Shown: positions 26,296-35,483, counted from the first letter of the stretch. The stretch is 64,000 nucleotides of DNA from Polyangiaceae bacterium (GCA_947475525.1 CANJMI010000011.1:62001-126000); one strand, 5' to 3'. Numbers and translations: made by a program. Notes: generated from the sequence alone by a model not told the origin.

Positions 26296-27748
26296 CCTCG
26301 CCCGCGCGAGCGCCGCCGTCCTCCGTGGCGAGCGTGGTCGCGTCGCCTTCGAGCGGCGGCAGGTCGGCTTCCGTCGCGCCCGGACCGAGCAGGTAGATCT
26401 CGGTCGTCGGCGGGTAGGTGTCGCGCAGTTTTTCGATGACGGTTCGCCCATCGAGAAAACGCACGGTCCGGAGCTTTTCCACTACCACCCCTTTGCGCCC
26501 GGCTTGCTTGCGGACCACGCGTCCGAAAGCGAGGTAACGCAGAGCGTTGAGCTTCCGCTTGAACGGCGTCTCTCCGACGGTCGCCGTTTGAAGCTCGACG
26601 TTCGCCATCTTTTGTCGACCGAGCAGCTGGATGGTCAGCGTGCCTTCGTGAGCGACTGCGCGCACGATTACTGGAAATTCAAAGGGATTGCGGAGTCGAA
26701 GGTCCACGTCGGGGTAGACCACGGTCGCGTCGAGGCCGATCGGAATGTATGCGCTCGGCCGCGAGTGTGGGCTCCGCATGATGACCTCGAATCCTCCGAA
26801 CAGCGCCGCCGCGTGAAGGGTGCTCGCGACCTGGCAGGTCCCGCCTCCGATGCCGAGACGCATCTCGCCTTTATAGATTTCGCCCGCCTGCGAGAACCCG
26901 TTCTCGGCGCTGCGCGGACCGACGTGTTCGTTGAACGAGAAGGGCTCTCTCGGCATCACGACGACCCCGTCGATTCCTTCGGCCGCACGGGCGACGTTCT
27001 GTGCCCGGCTGCGCTGACCGCCCGTCGTGGCGAAGCGGGTCTCGTAGCGACCGACTTCGACCGACCGATCGATGCGGCCGACCGCGTCGGCGGTGATGGT
27101 TGGCGGGGTGCGGCGCAGCGCGAGCGACACGGTGGCTGGCGTGGTCGTCGCGCTTTCGGCGGCGCCGAGGATGGCCTCGGCCGTCCCGTACAGGTCGACG
27201 AGAACTCCATCTTCTTCGGGCACCGCGCGGTCACTCGTAAAGTTCCAGCGCGCGGCGTTGGGGCGCGTGTCCAGGCGCTCCTTGAGTGGAGCGAGTCGAG
27301 CGGCGAGCTCTTCGACAGGAAGTGTCGTCACAAGCGAGGTGTGGAGTTCTCCGTCCCGCGCGCGCAGGGCAAGGGCTATGCGGCGCCAGACGGTGGCTTG
27401 GTGATCCAGGCCCGCGACGACGGCTGACGCGTGTGCCGGGGCGACGCTCGCTCCGAGTTCCGCAAGCGTTCCGGTGAGAACGGTACGTCCCGCGTGAACA
27501 ACGTTCACCTGGCGCGCGAGGCGCTTGATGGACGCGGCCTCGAGCAGCGCCTGCGCCGAGATGCGGCCGTCGGCACGTTCGCCATCGACGGTGAACCCCG
27601 CGGGGGCCCCTCCGTTCTCAGGCAAAATTCGGGCGAAGTATCGCACCACGAGTGCGCCTCCGCCGACGAGGAGGAGGCTCGAGAAAAGTCGCGCGAGTGT
27701 GCCGTGTCCGCTCATCGTCTTGAGAACGCTCGCCGCGTGAGCGCGCAT
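26279..27748 (-). CDS. VanW family membrane-anchored protein
   Basis: The 489-residue protein has an N-terminal membrane segment (SSLLLVGGGALVVRYF) and then a peptidoglycan-binding-like region (~50-240). The VanW domain lies at about 245-400: EPFSFNEHVGPRSAENGFSQ, IGGGTCQVASTLHAAALFG and SRPSAYIPIGLDATVVYPD are diagnostic. The C-terminal ~80 residues are unassigned. VanW proteins occur in glycopeptide-resistance clusters and widely outside them; their biochemical role is unknown, with location and domain partners pointing to the cell wall. No van genes are nearby. The gene lies 64 bp after the SH3-domain gene of the Gld-like operon, on the same strand, and may be its last member. Confidence 0.85.
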   Translation of the reverse strand: MRAHAASVLKTMSGHGTLARLFSSLLLVGGGALVVRYFARILPENGGAPAGFTVDGERADGRISAQALLEAASIKRLARQVNVVHAGRTVLTGTLAELGASVAPAHASAVVAGLDHQATVWRRIALALRARDGELHTSLVTTLPVEELAARLAPLKERLDTRPNAARWNFTSDRAVPEEDGVLVDLYGTAEAILGAAESATTTPATVSLALRRTPPTITADAVGRIDRSVEVGRYETRFATTGGQRSRAQNVARAAEGIDGVVVMPREPFSFNEHVGPRSAENGFSQAGEIYKGEMRLGIGGGTCQVASTLHAAALFGGFEVIMRSPHSRPSAYIPIGLDATVVYPDVDLRLRNPFEFPVIVRAVAHEGTLTIQLLGRQKMANVELQTATVGETPFKRKLNALRYLAFGRVVRKQAGRKGVVVEKLRTVRFLDGRTVIEKLRDTYPPTTEIYLLGPGATEADLPPLEGDATTLATEDGGARAGEVIPEP

Positions 27749-27811
27749 TCCAATCTACGCCTGCCTTGATCGGCTCGCCCCGCTATCGCCAATGGCGCGC
27801 GCTTGGAATGC
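27745..27811. repeat. Nine-bp perfect inverted repeat spanning the SH3/VanW junction
   Basis: GCATTCCAA (27745-27753) and TTGGAATGC (27803-27811) are exact reverse complements, each preceded by GCGCGC, with 49 bp between. The left arm overlaps the VanW start codon and the right arm abuts the SH3 gene's stop. In mRNA the arms could pair and cover the VanW start region; alternatively they are a protein-binding site. Confidence 0.5.
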
Positions 27812-28852
27812 TCAGCGGCCGAGCGCGGAACGGTACAGCCAACCTTGACGGTTGCCCATCTTGACTTCGAACCAGTCTTTGCGGCTCCCGAGGATCTTGA
27901 CGCGGGTTCCGCGAACGAGGCGCGCCACCGTCTTGCCCGTGCGCGGCTCGTCGCGCATCAGCGCGCTGTCCCATGCGATCGTTGCGACATCGTCACCGGC
28001 GGGTTCGGCCACCGGCGCCTCCTCGTCAACCTTCGCGGTAGGGGCTTCGGTGTGGGCCCGAAAATGGAGCGCGAAGTCGACGAGGTAGCGGCCATGGTCG
28101 TGGGGGATCTTCTCGGCTTGGAGATCACGCACATAGTCGGCGACGCAGGCGAGAATGCCGCTGACGGTCGTGGTCGGAAGCTCGGCCCGCGACGGCACGT
28201 CGGCCGAAGCGCCAGCGGCCCCGGTTGGGGGAGCGCTCTTTGGATTGCCGCCGTCTGCCGCAGGCCCCGCGCTCTTCTTCCCCTTCTTGACGTGAATGGC
28301 CTTTTTGTCGAAGTCGATGTCGAAGGTGAGGCTGAGAGCACCGGTCAAGCCGAGGGCCGACGGGCAACTGCTCAACTGGCGCAGGTTTGGCACGAACGTT
28401 CGGTCGAGCTTCAGCGTGCCGCAGCGCGCGCCATCGAGTTTCTCTTTGCCGTGCCAGCACGTTACGATGGTGCCTCCATCGACGGTGACGGTCTGTTTCG
28501 TCGCAGGCGGCGCGGGCGTTTCGCTCTCGTCAGCGGATGCGACCTTCGAGAGGGCGATGCCCGTCGCGAGGGCCGAGGGTGTCGTCCCGGCGTTCGCGGT
28601 GCCGCTGCCAGCCGCATGGACGTCGTCGTCAGCGTCTTTTTTCATGCCGGGCACGTTCGGCCCGAGATGCTTGCCGGCGAGGACGGGCCACGACACGCCG
28701 ATGACCAGGCCTATCGCCGCGAGGACGGCTACCTTGCGATGGGAACCCGGCCCCTCATCCTGTGGGACATCGACGCGCGTTTTTTGCGGCTTTGCCAAGT
28801 CGGGGGGAGTTAGCACGAGTCTCTCGAACGGGCCGAAAAAACGCGGTTTCAC
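27812..28852 (-). CDS. Membrane-anchored bacterial SH3 domain protein
   Basis: The 346-residue protein has a short cytoplasmic N-terminus and one membrane segment (VAVLAAIGLVIGVSWPVLA, near residue 40). A Ser/Ala linker leads to a central domain with a Cys pair (VTCWHGKEKLDGARCGTLK) and a region rich in Pro/Ala. The C-terminal ~65 residues form an SH3b domain (ALMRDEPRTGKTVARLVRGT ... WFEVKMGNRQGWLYRS). Bacterial SH3 domains bind peptidoglycan or peptides in the periplasm. The GTG start overlaps the stop of the DUF4340 gene as GTGA. It is the fifth gene of the Gld-like operon, which suggests it works with the transporter at the cell wall. Confidence 0.75.
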   Translation of the reverse strand: MKPRFFGPFERLVLTPPDLAKPQKTRVDVPQDEGPGSHRKVAVLAAIGLVIGVSWPVLAGKHLGPNVPGMKKDADDDVHAAGSGTANAGTTPSALATGIALSKVASADESETPAPPATKQTVTVDGGTIVTCWHGKEKLDGARCGTLKLDRTFVPNLRQLSSCPSALGLTGALSLTFDIDFDKKAIHVKKGKKSAGPAADGGNPKSAPPTGAAGASADVPSRAELPTTTVSGILACVADYVRDLQAEKIPHDHGRYLVDFALHFRAHTEAPTAKVDEEAPVAEPAGDDVATIAWDSALMRDEPRTGKTVARLVRGTRVKILGSRKDWFEVKMGNRQGWLYRSALGR

Positions 28853-31077
28853 GGCGCGTCAAGTATGGGGCCCAAGCGCGCGAGTGCGACGACGAAGGTC
28901 GCGTCGAGGCCTTTTTTTCGCACGTAGGAAACTTTGATGTCGTGCCACACCGACGTTGCACCGACGATGAGCTCGAGCGGAGTTCTCCCGTCGCGCCGCG
29001 TGATCGTGATGCGGCCACGAGGCACGTCAAAGCCCTCGGAGGCCGCCGCGCTCCCCAGCGTAGCGACGCCCTCGGCGAGCAGGGCCTCGAGCGATTTTCC
29101 GACCGTTACGGCACGCGTGTCATTGGGATGCGTCGCCCCGGGTAGCGCCCACGCATCGCCGCGCCGGATGATCTCGAGCTTGCGCTCACCGACCACGACG
29201 GCCACTGCATCGACCTCGCTTGGTTCGATCAGAAGCGCGCCCCGATCGAGCAACCATTCGCGGCTCATGACCGCCAGCGGACGCGGCGCGACGAACACGG
29301 CGGTCTCCTTGTCGCGTCGTGCGAAGTAGCCGCCATCGGTCTCGGCGCCGAGGTAAAAGTCGATCGTTTTGCGCTTCTCGTTGGGATCGTCCGGGGCCGT
29401 GCTGCCGCTCGAATCCGGCTCCGCAACCACGAGTCGAATCGAGCACCACGGTTTTTCGAGTCCGTGACGGGCCTCGGCCTTTTCCGAATCCCATCGTACC
29501 GCCGTGAGCTCGCGAAGCACCTCGACGAGCTCAGTTGGGGCCGCGAGATCGGCTCGAAGTTCGGTCTTCGGTTCGCGTCGCGTCCAGACGCTCTTTGAGT
29601 CGCGCACGAGCGCCTGGCGCTTTGCAGCACAATCGAGCTCAAGGGCGCGAACGTGTTTGAGCGGGACGCTGAGCAACTGCGTCGGACGGAGGGCGCTCGG
29701 CGCGGGCACGAGGGAGGATGCGGCCTCCGCGGGGACCCGCAGGATGGTGCCGTCGCCTTTGCGTCGCACGTGCACGACACCGTCGGCGAGGGAGCCTACG
29801 TCGAACTCTTCGATGTGATCGGGCGCGTCCGGTCCGGCGGCGCGGTCCGGCAGACCAACGACACGCAACTTTGCGCGTGGCGGGTCGAATCCCAGCTTTT
29901 TTGCGTCGTTTACGTCGTCCTGGGTGACGCGGATGCCTTCGGCGTGGGCGAGGCGTTCGAGCAGCGCATTCCCGATCTCTGCCGTTATCTGAGTGTCTTC
30001 TGGCTTGCGAAGGTGCCACCCGTCGGCTCGCCGTGCGAGCTCGACCGTCGTCGAATCGTCGGACCACTTGAGCTCGGTTACGTCGGTTTCGGGCAGGCCT
30101 AGAACGTACGAGTCGATGAAGCGCTTTGGGTCCACGCGCACATTCTCGGCAACGTGAGCATCGACGCAGGCCGTGAGCGCATCGGGTTCACGTCGCCGCA
30201 CGAGGGTGCCCCCTTCGCAGGCCCCCCCGAACTCGAGCACGGCCTTCGGCTTGGTGGGATCGAGCGGCACGATCGTGAGCGTGGCCGTGACGCTCCCCGC
30301 GCCCGGGTCCTCGATGAAACGCAAGGCTTCGAGGCGAGCGAGCGACGTCGTCCATGCGTCCACCGTTCGAAAGCTCGCGCGTTGTTTTCCGGTCGCGCTC
30401 GACTCGATCGCGAGATCCACGGTGGCGCGCCCGCCCGAACCCGCACGTCGCAGCGTCCACTCGAACGGACCTCCGAGCTCGTAGCTCGCAACGGCGCTCG
30501 ACACGTAGGGGGACAGCTGTTTGCTACGAAGGCTCCTTGGTTCTTCGAGGAGCGCCTTCACGAGCGCGGCCTTCACGACGTAGAGCGTCTTGGGGCGCGC
30601 GCCACCTTCGACTTCGGCGTAGTGGGCGCCTTCTGGGCTTGGGGCTTCGCCGCCGATTCGCAGCACGTAGTGAAATTTCGCCATCGCCACGGTCACGACG
30701 ATGATCGGGGAATCGAGTCCGAGCGTCTTTCGGTCGAGCCCTTCGACGCGCCGCTCGAAGCTCGCGTATTCCAGGGTGAGCATGAAGTCTTCGACCTCTT
30801 GCTCGTCGGCGGTAAGCTTGCGGTCTCCATCCTTGAGTGAAAAACCGTGGTCGCCGTTCGCCTCGATATGGCGTCGCACTTCGACGCGGCCGTTGGCTCC
30901 TTCGACGAGCAGCGTGTCGACCTCGTCGGGGCGCCACGCTTCGAAGAGCTGCAGTTTTCGAGAGCTCGCTTCTTCGGTCGAGATTCGATCGCGATCCCAG
31001 TAGGCGACGCCGGCGAGCAGGGCTGCCGCGACGACGAGCGCACCGGTGACGCGATACCGCTTCCAGCGACCGATCAC
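28849..31077 (-). CDS. DUF4340 domain protein, membrane-anchored
   Basis: The 742-residue protein has one N-terminal membrane segment (GALVVAAALLAGVAYW), then a large soluble region with repeated alpha/beta modules such as VTELKWSDDSTTVELARRA plus GWHL and LDRKTLGLDSPIIVVTV. This is the DUF4340 pattern (FxRxxDGWxL-like strands and YGLxxP-like turns). DUF4340 genes commonly sit next to GldG-like and ABC-2 genes, as here. The start ATG overlaps the GldG-like gene stop as ATGA, and its own stop overlaps the SH3 gene start. Biochemical function is unknown; it is predicted to sit in the periplasm as an accessory of the ABC transporter. Confidence 0.82.
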   Translation of the reverse strand: MIGRWKRYRVTGALVVAAALLAGVAYWDRDRISTEEASSRKLQLFEAWRPDEVDTLLVEGANGRVEVRRHIEANGDHGFSLKDGDRKLTADEQEVEDFMLTLEYASFERRVEGLDRKTLGLDSPIIVVTVAMAKFHYVLRIGGEAPSPEGAHYAEVEGGARPKTLYVVKAALVKALLEEPRSLRSKQLSPYVSSAVASYELGGPFEWTLRRAGSGGRATVDLAIESSATGKQRASFRTVDAWTTSLARLEALRFIEDPGAGSVTATLTIVPLDPTKPKAVLEFGGACEGGTLVRRREPDALTACVDAHVAENVRVDPKRFIDSYVLGLPETDVTELKWSDDSTTVELARRADGWHLRKPEDTQITAEIGNALLERLAHAEGIRVTQDDVNDAKKLGFDPPRAKLRVVGLPDRAAGPDAPDHIEEFDVGSLADGVVHVRRKGDGTILRVPAEAASSLVPAPSALRPTQLLSVPLKHVRALELDCAAKRQALVRDSKSVWTRREPKTELRADLAAPTELVEVLRELTAVRWDSEKAEARHGLEKPWCSIRLVVAEPDSSGSTAPDDPNEKRKTIDFYLGAETDGGYFARRDKETAVFVAPRPLAVMSREWLLDRGALLIEPSEVDAVAVVVGERKLEIIRRGDAWALPGATHPNDTRAVTVGKSLEALLAEGVATLGSAAASEGFDVPRGRITITRRDGRTPLELIVGATSVWHDIKVSYVRKKGLDATFVVALARLGPILDAP

Positions 31078-32687
31078 GACGGCTCCTCGTCTTTCTTAGA
31101 GGCTGCCCCGGCGCCCTTCGGCTTGCGGCTTGCGGCCTCCGATGCATTGCGCCGCCAGCGAATCAGCACGCCGACCGCGAGGATGGCGAGGGGTAGGGCG
31201 ACGACGACTTCGAGCAGCACGGTTTGCAGCACGTCTTCCGTGATCTGCAGCCCGACGGGAGGTCGCCCGCGCTTATCGGGGATGTCGAGAACGACGGTCT
31301 TCGATGCGAGCCACGACACGACGCCTTCGACCAAGAACGCGCCTCCTTGCAGTTGCGGGTTCGACCAGTTGCGCCCCGCGAGAAAGCTTGCTGACGAGAG
31401 CGCGACGAGTCGAGCGCCGTGCGCAGCATCAGGACGTGTCTTTGGCAGCTCGACGGCATAGCCAAGTTGCAGCGGCCCGTGGCGATCGTCCGGTCCCGGC
31501 TCCGGCGCCTTTCCGGTGTCCGCCCAGGCGAAGACGTTCGCCATGCCAAAGGCCTTCTCCGATGTTTCAAGGAGTGGCACCGGTTTGATGGCCGCACTGG
31601 CGAGGGGTTCGAGGGCGCTCGCTTCGACGACCACGATGGGCACCGCGTCTCCGGCGATACGGAGTGCGGTCGTCGATGGATGATCGAGCAAAGTTGCTAG
31701 GAACATCTCGCCTTGGCCTGCGCTCGCCCGTCGCTCCGGGTCACGCTCGAACACGAGCTCCTGCCGCAGGACGAGGCCCCCCGCGGCGAGCAGCGGCTCG
31801 AGCCCCAACGAGACGAATCCCTTTTGTGCATCGTCGGGCATCGGACCGGTTACGACGAGCACGTTGCCACCCGCCAGGAGCTGCAGACGCAGCCGCTCGA
31901 CATCGGCTTTCGAGAGCCGCAGCTTCGGTGCGGCCACGATCACGAGCGCGCACTCGGCGATCGGATCTTTGCCTTCGAGTTCCGGTAACGGAAGAAGCGT
32001 CGTTACGCGGAAATTGCTCTTGGTGAGTCGCTGAACGAGCGGCGCCATGCCGTCGTCGCCGCCGGAGTCGATGCTCGGTTCGCCGTGTCCAGACGTGACG
32101 CAGATCGACACGGGCGCTCCCGCGAGAACTTCGCGTAGCCCTGCGGTCAGCACCTTTTCGACTTGCGGGCGAATGCGCATCTCGGCCCCCTGGTCGATGT
32201 GCACGAGCTCGTCCGCTCCGATGTAGTGTTTTCGATCGCCGCGCACGATGATCACGGTCGCATCGGTAACGACGTGCCCGTTCTCGGATTTTCCGGTGAC
32301 GATGCCGAGTTTTTGTTGAGCGGCGAAGAGCTCGGCGGGGTTCGAGTCGGGGTCGATGAAGTGGAGCGCGAGTCGGTCGGACTTCGCGCGGTAGTTCGTG
32401 AGGAGGTGGCGTAGCGTCAGGGTGATCGGCTCGGCCTCGCTCGACAGGACCCAAACGTCGACGGGGGCGGACAGCGATGTAAGCGTCTCTTCGGTGACAT
32501 GGCTGAGCGTGTAGAGCCCTTCGGCGGTCCAATCCCAGCGTCGGTAATGCCGGGCCGCGAGGACGTTGGCAAAGACGGCGATCACGATCGCCGCAGCCAC
32601 GCCGATGGCATGCGATAAGGCGACGGCGCGATCCTGCCGCGGAAGTGGCGTTTGGGCGGGTCCAGCGCCTCGCGCGCGGGGCTTCAT
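31074..32687 (-). CDS. GldG-like auxiliary ABC transporter protein
   Basis: I use the ATG at 32687, which overlaps the permease stop as ATGA and gives 537 residues; the longer frame from 32810 runs into the permease gene. There is an N-terminal membrane segment (IGVAAAIVIAVFANVLA), the segment RRWDWTAEGLYTLS that opens GldG/ABC_transp_aux domains, a GldG-type alpha/beta region (VSICVTSGHGEPS; VTGPMP), and a C-terminal membrane segment (VVVALPLAILAVGVLI). In Bacteroidetes GldG works with GldA and GldF in gliding and secretion; outside that phylum homologues are of unknown role. The neighbouring ATPase and ABC-2 permease make up the rest of the transporter. Confidence 0.85.
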   Translation of the reverse strand: MKPRARGAGPAQTPLPRQDRAVALSHAIGVAAAIVIAVFANVLAARHYRRWDWTAEGLYTLSHVTEETLTSLSAPVDVWVLSSEAEPITLTLRHLLTNYRAKSDRLALHFIDPDSNPAELFAAQQKLGIVTGKSENGHVVTDATVIIVRGDRKHYIGADELVHIDQGAEMRIRPQVEKVLTAGLREVLAGAPVSICVTSGHGEPSIDSGGDDGMAPLVQRLTKSNFRVTTLLPLPELEGKDPIAECALVIVAAPKLRLSKADVERLRLQLLAGGNVLVVTGPMPDDAQKGFVSLGLEPLLAAGGLVLRQELVFERDPERRASAGQGEMFLATLLDHPSTTALRIAGDAVPIVVVEASALEPLASAAIKPVPLLETSEKAFGMANVFAWADTGKAPEPGPDDRHGPLQLGYAVELPKTRPDAAHGARLVALSSASFLAGRNWSNPQLQGGAFLVEGVVSWLASKTVVLDIPDKRGRPPVGLQITEDVLQTVLLEVVVALPLAILAVGVLIRWRRNASEAASRKPKGAGAASKKDEEPS

Positions 32688-33430
32688 TCGAGTCTCCAGG
32701 CATCGACCGCGCGTACGGTGATGAAGAGCGGTAGCACCACCACGGTCGCGTCGAACACGAGGCGGCGCGAGTCGATGATGCCGCGAGAGAAGTCGTTCAT
32801 TTGCGCCCAAGCGGAGACGTGCCCAGCGATGTCACGCCCGATCCCCTCGGGAAAAATGAACTCGCCGACACCGATCATGAACAGGCCGATGATCGCCATG
32901 GCGCTCGTCAACGCCGCGGCAAGTTGGCTCTTCGCGAGCGCACTCGTCATCGTGCCGATCGCCAAGTAGCCAGCGCCGATCGCGAGGACCGCCAGGTACC
33001 CCGACGCGACCACGTGCCAATCGACCTCGCCGTAGCGGCTGAGCAGCAGCATGTAGAGCAGGGTAGGCAGCCACATCGCTGCGTAAATCAACACCACAGC
33101 TAGGTATTTTCCGAGGACGACGCCCGCAGTTTCGATAGGCGCCGTGAGGAGCGGTTCGATGGTTCCGCTGCGGCGCTCTTCGGCGAACAGCCGCATGGTC
33201 AGGACGGGACAGACGAACAGAAGCGGCAAGTAGAGCATCATCGTCTGCCCGAAATAGGTCTGCACCGGGCCGGCGTCGGCGCTGAGATCGAGCTGTCCGG
33301 CGAAGTGCTGGACGATGAGAAAGAAGTGAAGTCCCTGGATGAGGAGGAACGCCGTCATCGCCACCCACGCGAGCGGCGTGACAAAGTGCGCGAAAACCTC
33401 ACGTTTGAAGATTGGCCAGAGCCCTCTCAT
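32684..33430 (-). CDS. ABC-2 type permease (GldF-like)
   Basis: The 248-residue protein has six hydrophobic segments and the typical ABC-2 opening with a cytoplasmic amphipathic start (LWPIFKREVFAHFVTPLAW), then a large loop before MMLYLPLLFVCPVLTMRLFAEERRSGTIEPLLTAP, whose EExxxGTxE-like EERRSGTIE motif is the coupling element of this family. Members export lipids, polysaccharides or other substrates; the substrate here is unknown. The start ATG overlaps the ATPase gene stop, and the stop overlaps the GldG-like start, both by 4 bp, so translation of the transporter subunits is likely coupled. Confidence 0.88.
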   Translation of the reverse strand: MRGLWPIFKREVFAHFVTPLAWVAMTAFLLIQGLHFFLIVQHFAGQLDLSADAGPVQTYFGQTMMLYLPLLFVCPVLTMRLFAEERRSGTIEPLLTAPIETAGVVLGKYLAVVLIYAAMWLPTLLYMLLLSRYGEVDWHVVASGYLAVLAIGAGYLAIGTMTSALAKSQLAAALTSAMAIIGLFMIGVGEFIFPEGIGRDIAGHVSAWAQMNDFSRGIIDSRRLVFDATVVVLPLFITVRAVDAWRLE

Positions 33431-34398
33431 GGTGCAGCCTCGTCGGTCGTTGCGCTGTTCATGTCGTCCCGTGTCAGCGTCGCGAAGACCTCTTCGAGTG
33501 TGGCCGTCGTCGTGCGCACCTCGCGAACGCCTACGTCCGCCTGCGCCAGTGCCCGTACGATCCGCTCTGTGGCCTCGCCCAGCGCGGCGTCGTCTTCGGC
33601 CGTCAGTATGGCCTTGGCTCGGAGGGTGTCTCCATGCACCTCGACCGTCGCGCTAGCGATGCCGTCGAGGCCGCTCAGGGTCGCGCGCACAAGCGCCTCG
33701 GTGCCGCGCAGCACGAGGGTGAGTTCCGGTCGCCCGCGGCCGCGGATCTCGTCGATGGAACCCACGGCGACGAGCCTGCCTTTCGCGATCACGACTGCCC
33801 GCGAACATGAGGCTTCGACCTCCGACAGAATGTGGGTAGAGACGAGGACGGTGTGCTCTTCGGCGAGCGTGGCGATCAGCGCTCGAACCTCGCGGATTTG
33901 ATTTGGATCGAGGCCGGCGGTGGGCTCGTCGAGGATCAGGAGGGGGGGCGAGTTGAGGAGGGCATCGGCGAGACCGACGCGCTGGCGGTAGCCTTTCGAG
34001 AGATGGCCGATGGGCACGCCGGCCATCTCGCTCACCCGTGCGAGCTCGAGGCAGCGGGCAATCTCGACGCGCCTCTTGGTGCGGGCGACGCCTTTCAGTT
34101 CCGCGCGAAATGCCAGGTATTCACGCACCTTCATCTCGGGGTAGAGGGGCGAGGTCTCGGGCATGTAGCCGATTTGGCGAAGGGCTTGGAGGCGCTCGTC
34201 GACGATGTCAAAGCCGGCGATGCGCACGCGGCCGCTCGAGGCGCCGAGGAACCCGGCGAGGATGCGCAGCGTTGTCGACTTGCCTGCGCCGTTGGGGCCA
34301 AGAAAGCCCACGACCTGCCCCCGCTCGACGCGAAAGGAGAGGTTACTGACGGCCTCGATGCCGCGGTAGCTCTTCGAAAGGTGTTCGACCTCGATCAT
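33427..34398 (-). CDS. ABC transporter ATPase (GldA-like)
   Basis: The 323-residue protein has Walker A GPNGAGKST, Q-loop region GYMPETSPLYP, signature LSKGYRQRVGLA, Walker B LLILDEPTAGLDP and the switch His in VSTHIL. The C-terminal ~100 residues, including GRPELTLVLRGTEALV, form the extra domain seen in drug- or lipid-type ABC-2 ATPases. It should power the GldF-like permease encoded next, with which it overlaps by 4 bp. It is the first gene of the five-gene operon; the promoter would be in the 104-bp gap to the divergent gene at 34503, where I see no convincing -35/-10 pair. Confidence 0.92.
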   Translation of the reverse strand: MIEVEHLSKSYRGIEAVSNLSFRVERGQVVGFLGPNGAGKSTTLRILAGFLGASSGRVRIAGFDIVDERLQALRQIGYMPETSPLYPEMKVREYLAFRAELKGVARTKRRVEIARCLELARVSEMAGVPIGHLSKGYRQRVGLADALLNSPPLLILDEPTAGLDPNQIREVRALIATLAEEHTVLVSTHILSEVEASCSRAVVIAKGRLVAVGSIDEIRGRGRPELTLVLRGTEALVRATLSGLDGIASATVEVHGDTLRAKAILTAEDDAALGEATERIVRALAQADVGVREVRTTTATLEEVFATLTRDDMNSATTDEAAP

Positions 34399-34502
34399 CG
34401 ATGGATGCGCTTACCAGAGCGCGCGGCGAACGCAAATGGCGGCCGATGCGTGTCGCGGCGCTCGCAATCGCCTCCCGGGCGCATTAGTGTCCGAGGCCGC
34501 CA

Positions 34503-34973
34503 ATGGACCAGGCGCTCCTCCGCTCCTATTACGCGACCATCTACGAGCTCCCGTCTCCGAAGGGTGTGGTTCGTGCGTCGCTCGACGGCGAGACGCTGAG
34601 CGCCGTCGATGGTTTCCCCGACCTCCTGCGGACGACGTTTGCTCTCCTCACGGCCTACAATCCCCGCTCGATGCTGCTGCCGCGGCGTGTCAACGAAGGC
34701 CGACACCAGGTCATGCGCGACATGCTGATTCTCGGTTGCTACCGGGTTGAGCCCTGCGTCGGTTACGAGGCGGATTCGAAAGAGAGCGTGTGGCGCGAGC
34801 CCGCGTGGCTCGTTCACGGAATGGATCGCGAAGAAGCGGTCGCTTTTGGGCGTGTTTTCCGTCAAAACGTCGTCATCGTCGTCCGCGAAGGGCGTCCCGA
34901 GATCATCGTCACCGACCCCACCGCGGATGATATCGGCAAGACGTTCGAAACGACCTGGCGGGTGCGCACATGA
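34503..34973 (+). CDS. DUF3293 family protein
   Basis: The 156-residue cytosolic protein fits DUF3293: it opens with ALLRSYYATIYEL, has a central LLTAYNPRSMLLP strand-turn (the conserved (T/S)A(Y/W)NP motif), and carries WREPAWLVHGMDREEAVAFG and FRQNVVIVV. Members are small proteins of unknown role found mainly in proteobacteria. The length is as expected. Its stop overlaps the start of the next gene, a lipoprotein, by 4 bp (ATGA), so the two are probably translated together although one is cytosolic and the other exported. Confidence 0.65.
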   Translation: MDQALLRSYYATIYELPSPKGVVRASLDGETLSAVDGFPDLLRTTFALLTAYNPRSMLLPRRVNEGRHQVMRDMLILGCYRVEPCVGYEADSKESVWREPAWLVHGMDREEAVAFGRVFRQNVVIVVREGRPEIIVTDPTADDIGKTFETTWRVRT

Positions 34974-35464
34974 CCGCGGTCCGCGTTCCCCCGTTCGAGC
35001 GGCGCTATGGTTTTCAAAGCGTTCGGCGTTTTGGGGGCGTTCGATGCGTCGTCGTGGCCGTCGCTCTTCTCGGCCTCAGCGCCTGCGGCCCGAAGAAGCG
35101 CATCGAAGAGTGCCGGGCCTTCGTCGGTGCGATCAACGAAGGCGTCGACAAGATCCACAAGTCGATGGGCGCGACCCCGGAGTCGGGGCAGTCGGTGGCT
35201 GAGCTCCGTGCCCTCGCACTGGAAATGGATGGCGCCGCCAAGCTGACCGAGAAGGTGTCGCTGACGACGCCCGAGCTCGAGAAATTCTCGCAGCGTTATC
35301 TCGAGCTGACCAAAGACCTCGCCACGGCATCACGCGAGCTTGCCGATGCGGTCGATGCGGTCGATGTGGAGAAGTCCACCAAGCTTCAGAGCCGGATGGA
35401 GGAGATCGTGAAAAAAGAGGATCCCCTCGTCGAAGAGCTCAACCGGTTCTGCCAGACTCCCTGA
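34970..35464 (+). CDS. Helical lipoprotein of unknown function
   Basis: The 164-residue product has a long basic N-region followed by a hydrophobic core and lipobox LSAC (Cys39 with GPKKR after it). The start used is the ATG that overlaps the DUF3293 stop; no better in-frame ATG precedes the hydrophobic core. The mature part is almost entirely helical and charged (EECRAFVGAINEGVDKIHKS; DLATASRELADAVDAVD; SRMEEIVKKEDPLVEELNRF), with two Cys that could form a disulphide (in EECRAF and RFCQTP). I do not recognise a family. Small helical lipoproteins like this often act as periplasmic scaffolds. Confidence 0.6.
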   Translation: MTAVRVPPFERRYGFQSVRRFGGVRCVVVAVALLGLSACGPKKRIEECRAFVGAINEGVDKIHKSMGATPESGQSVAELRALALEMDGAAKLTEKVSLTTPELEKFSQRYLELTKDLATASRELADAVDAVDVEKSTKLQSRMEEIVKKEDPLVEELNRFCQTP

Positions 35465-35483
35465 AGTCGACTCTTACGTCGCT

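Noticed and set aside
23797-26451. An 884-residue minus-strand frame opposite the pseudokinase and overlapping tamB
   Set aside because: Same GC-strand artefact; both overlapped genes are well supported.
34399-34502. Promoter of the Gld-like operon
   Set aside because: Only TTGCGT and TAAGCG at 16 bp are present, too weak to call.
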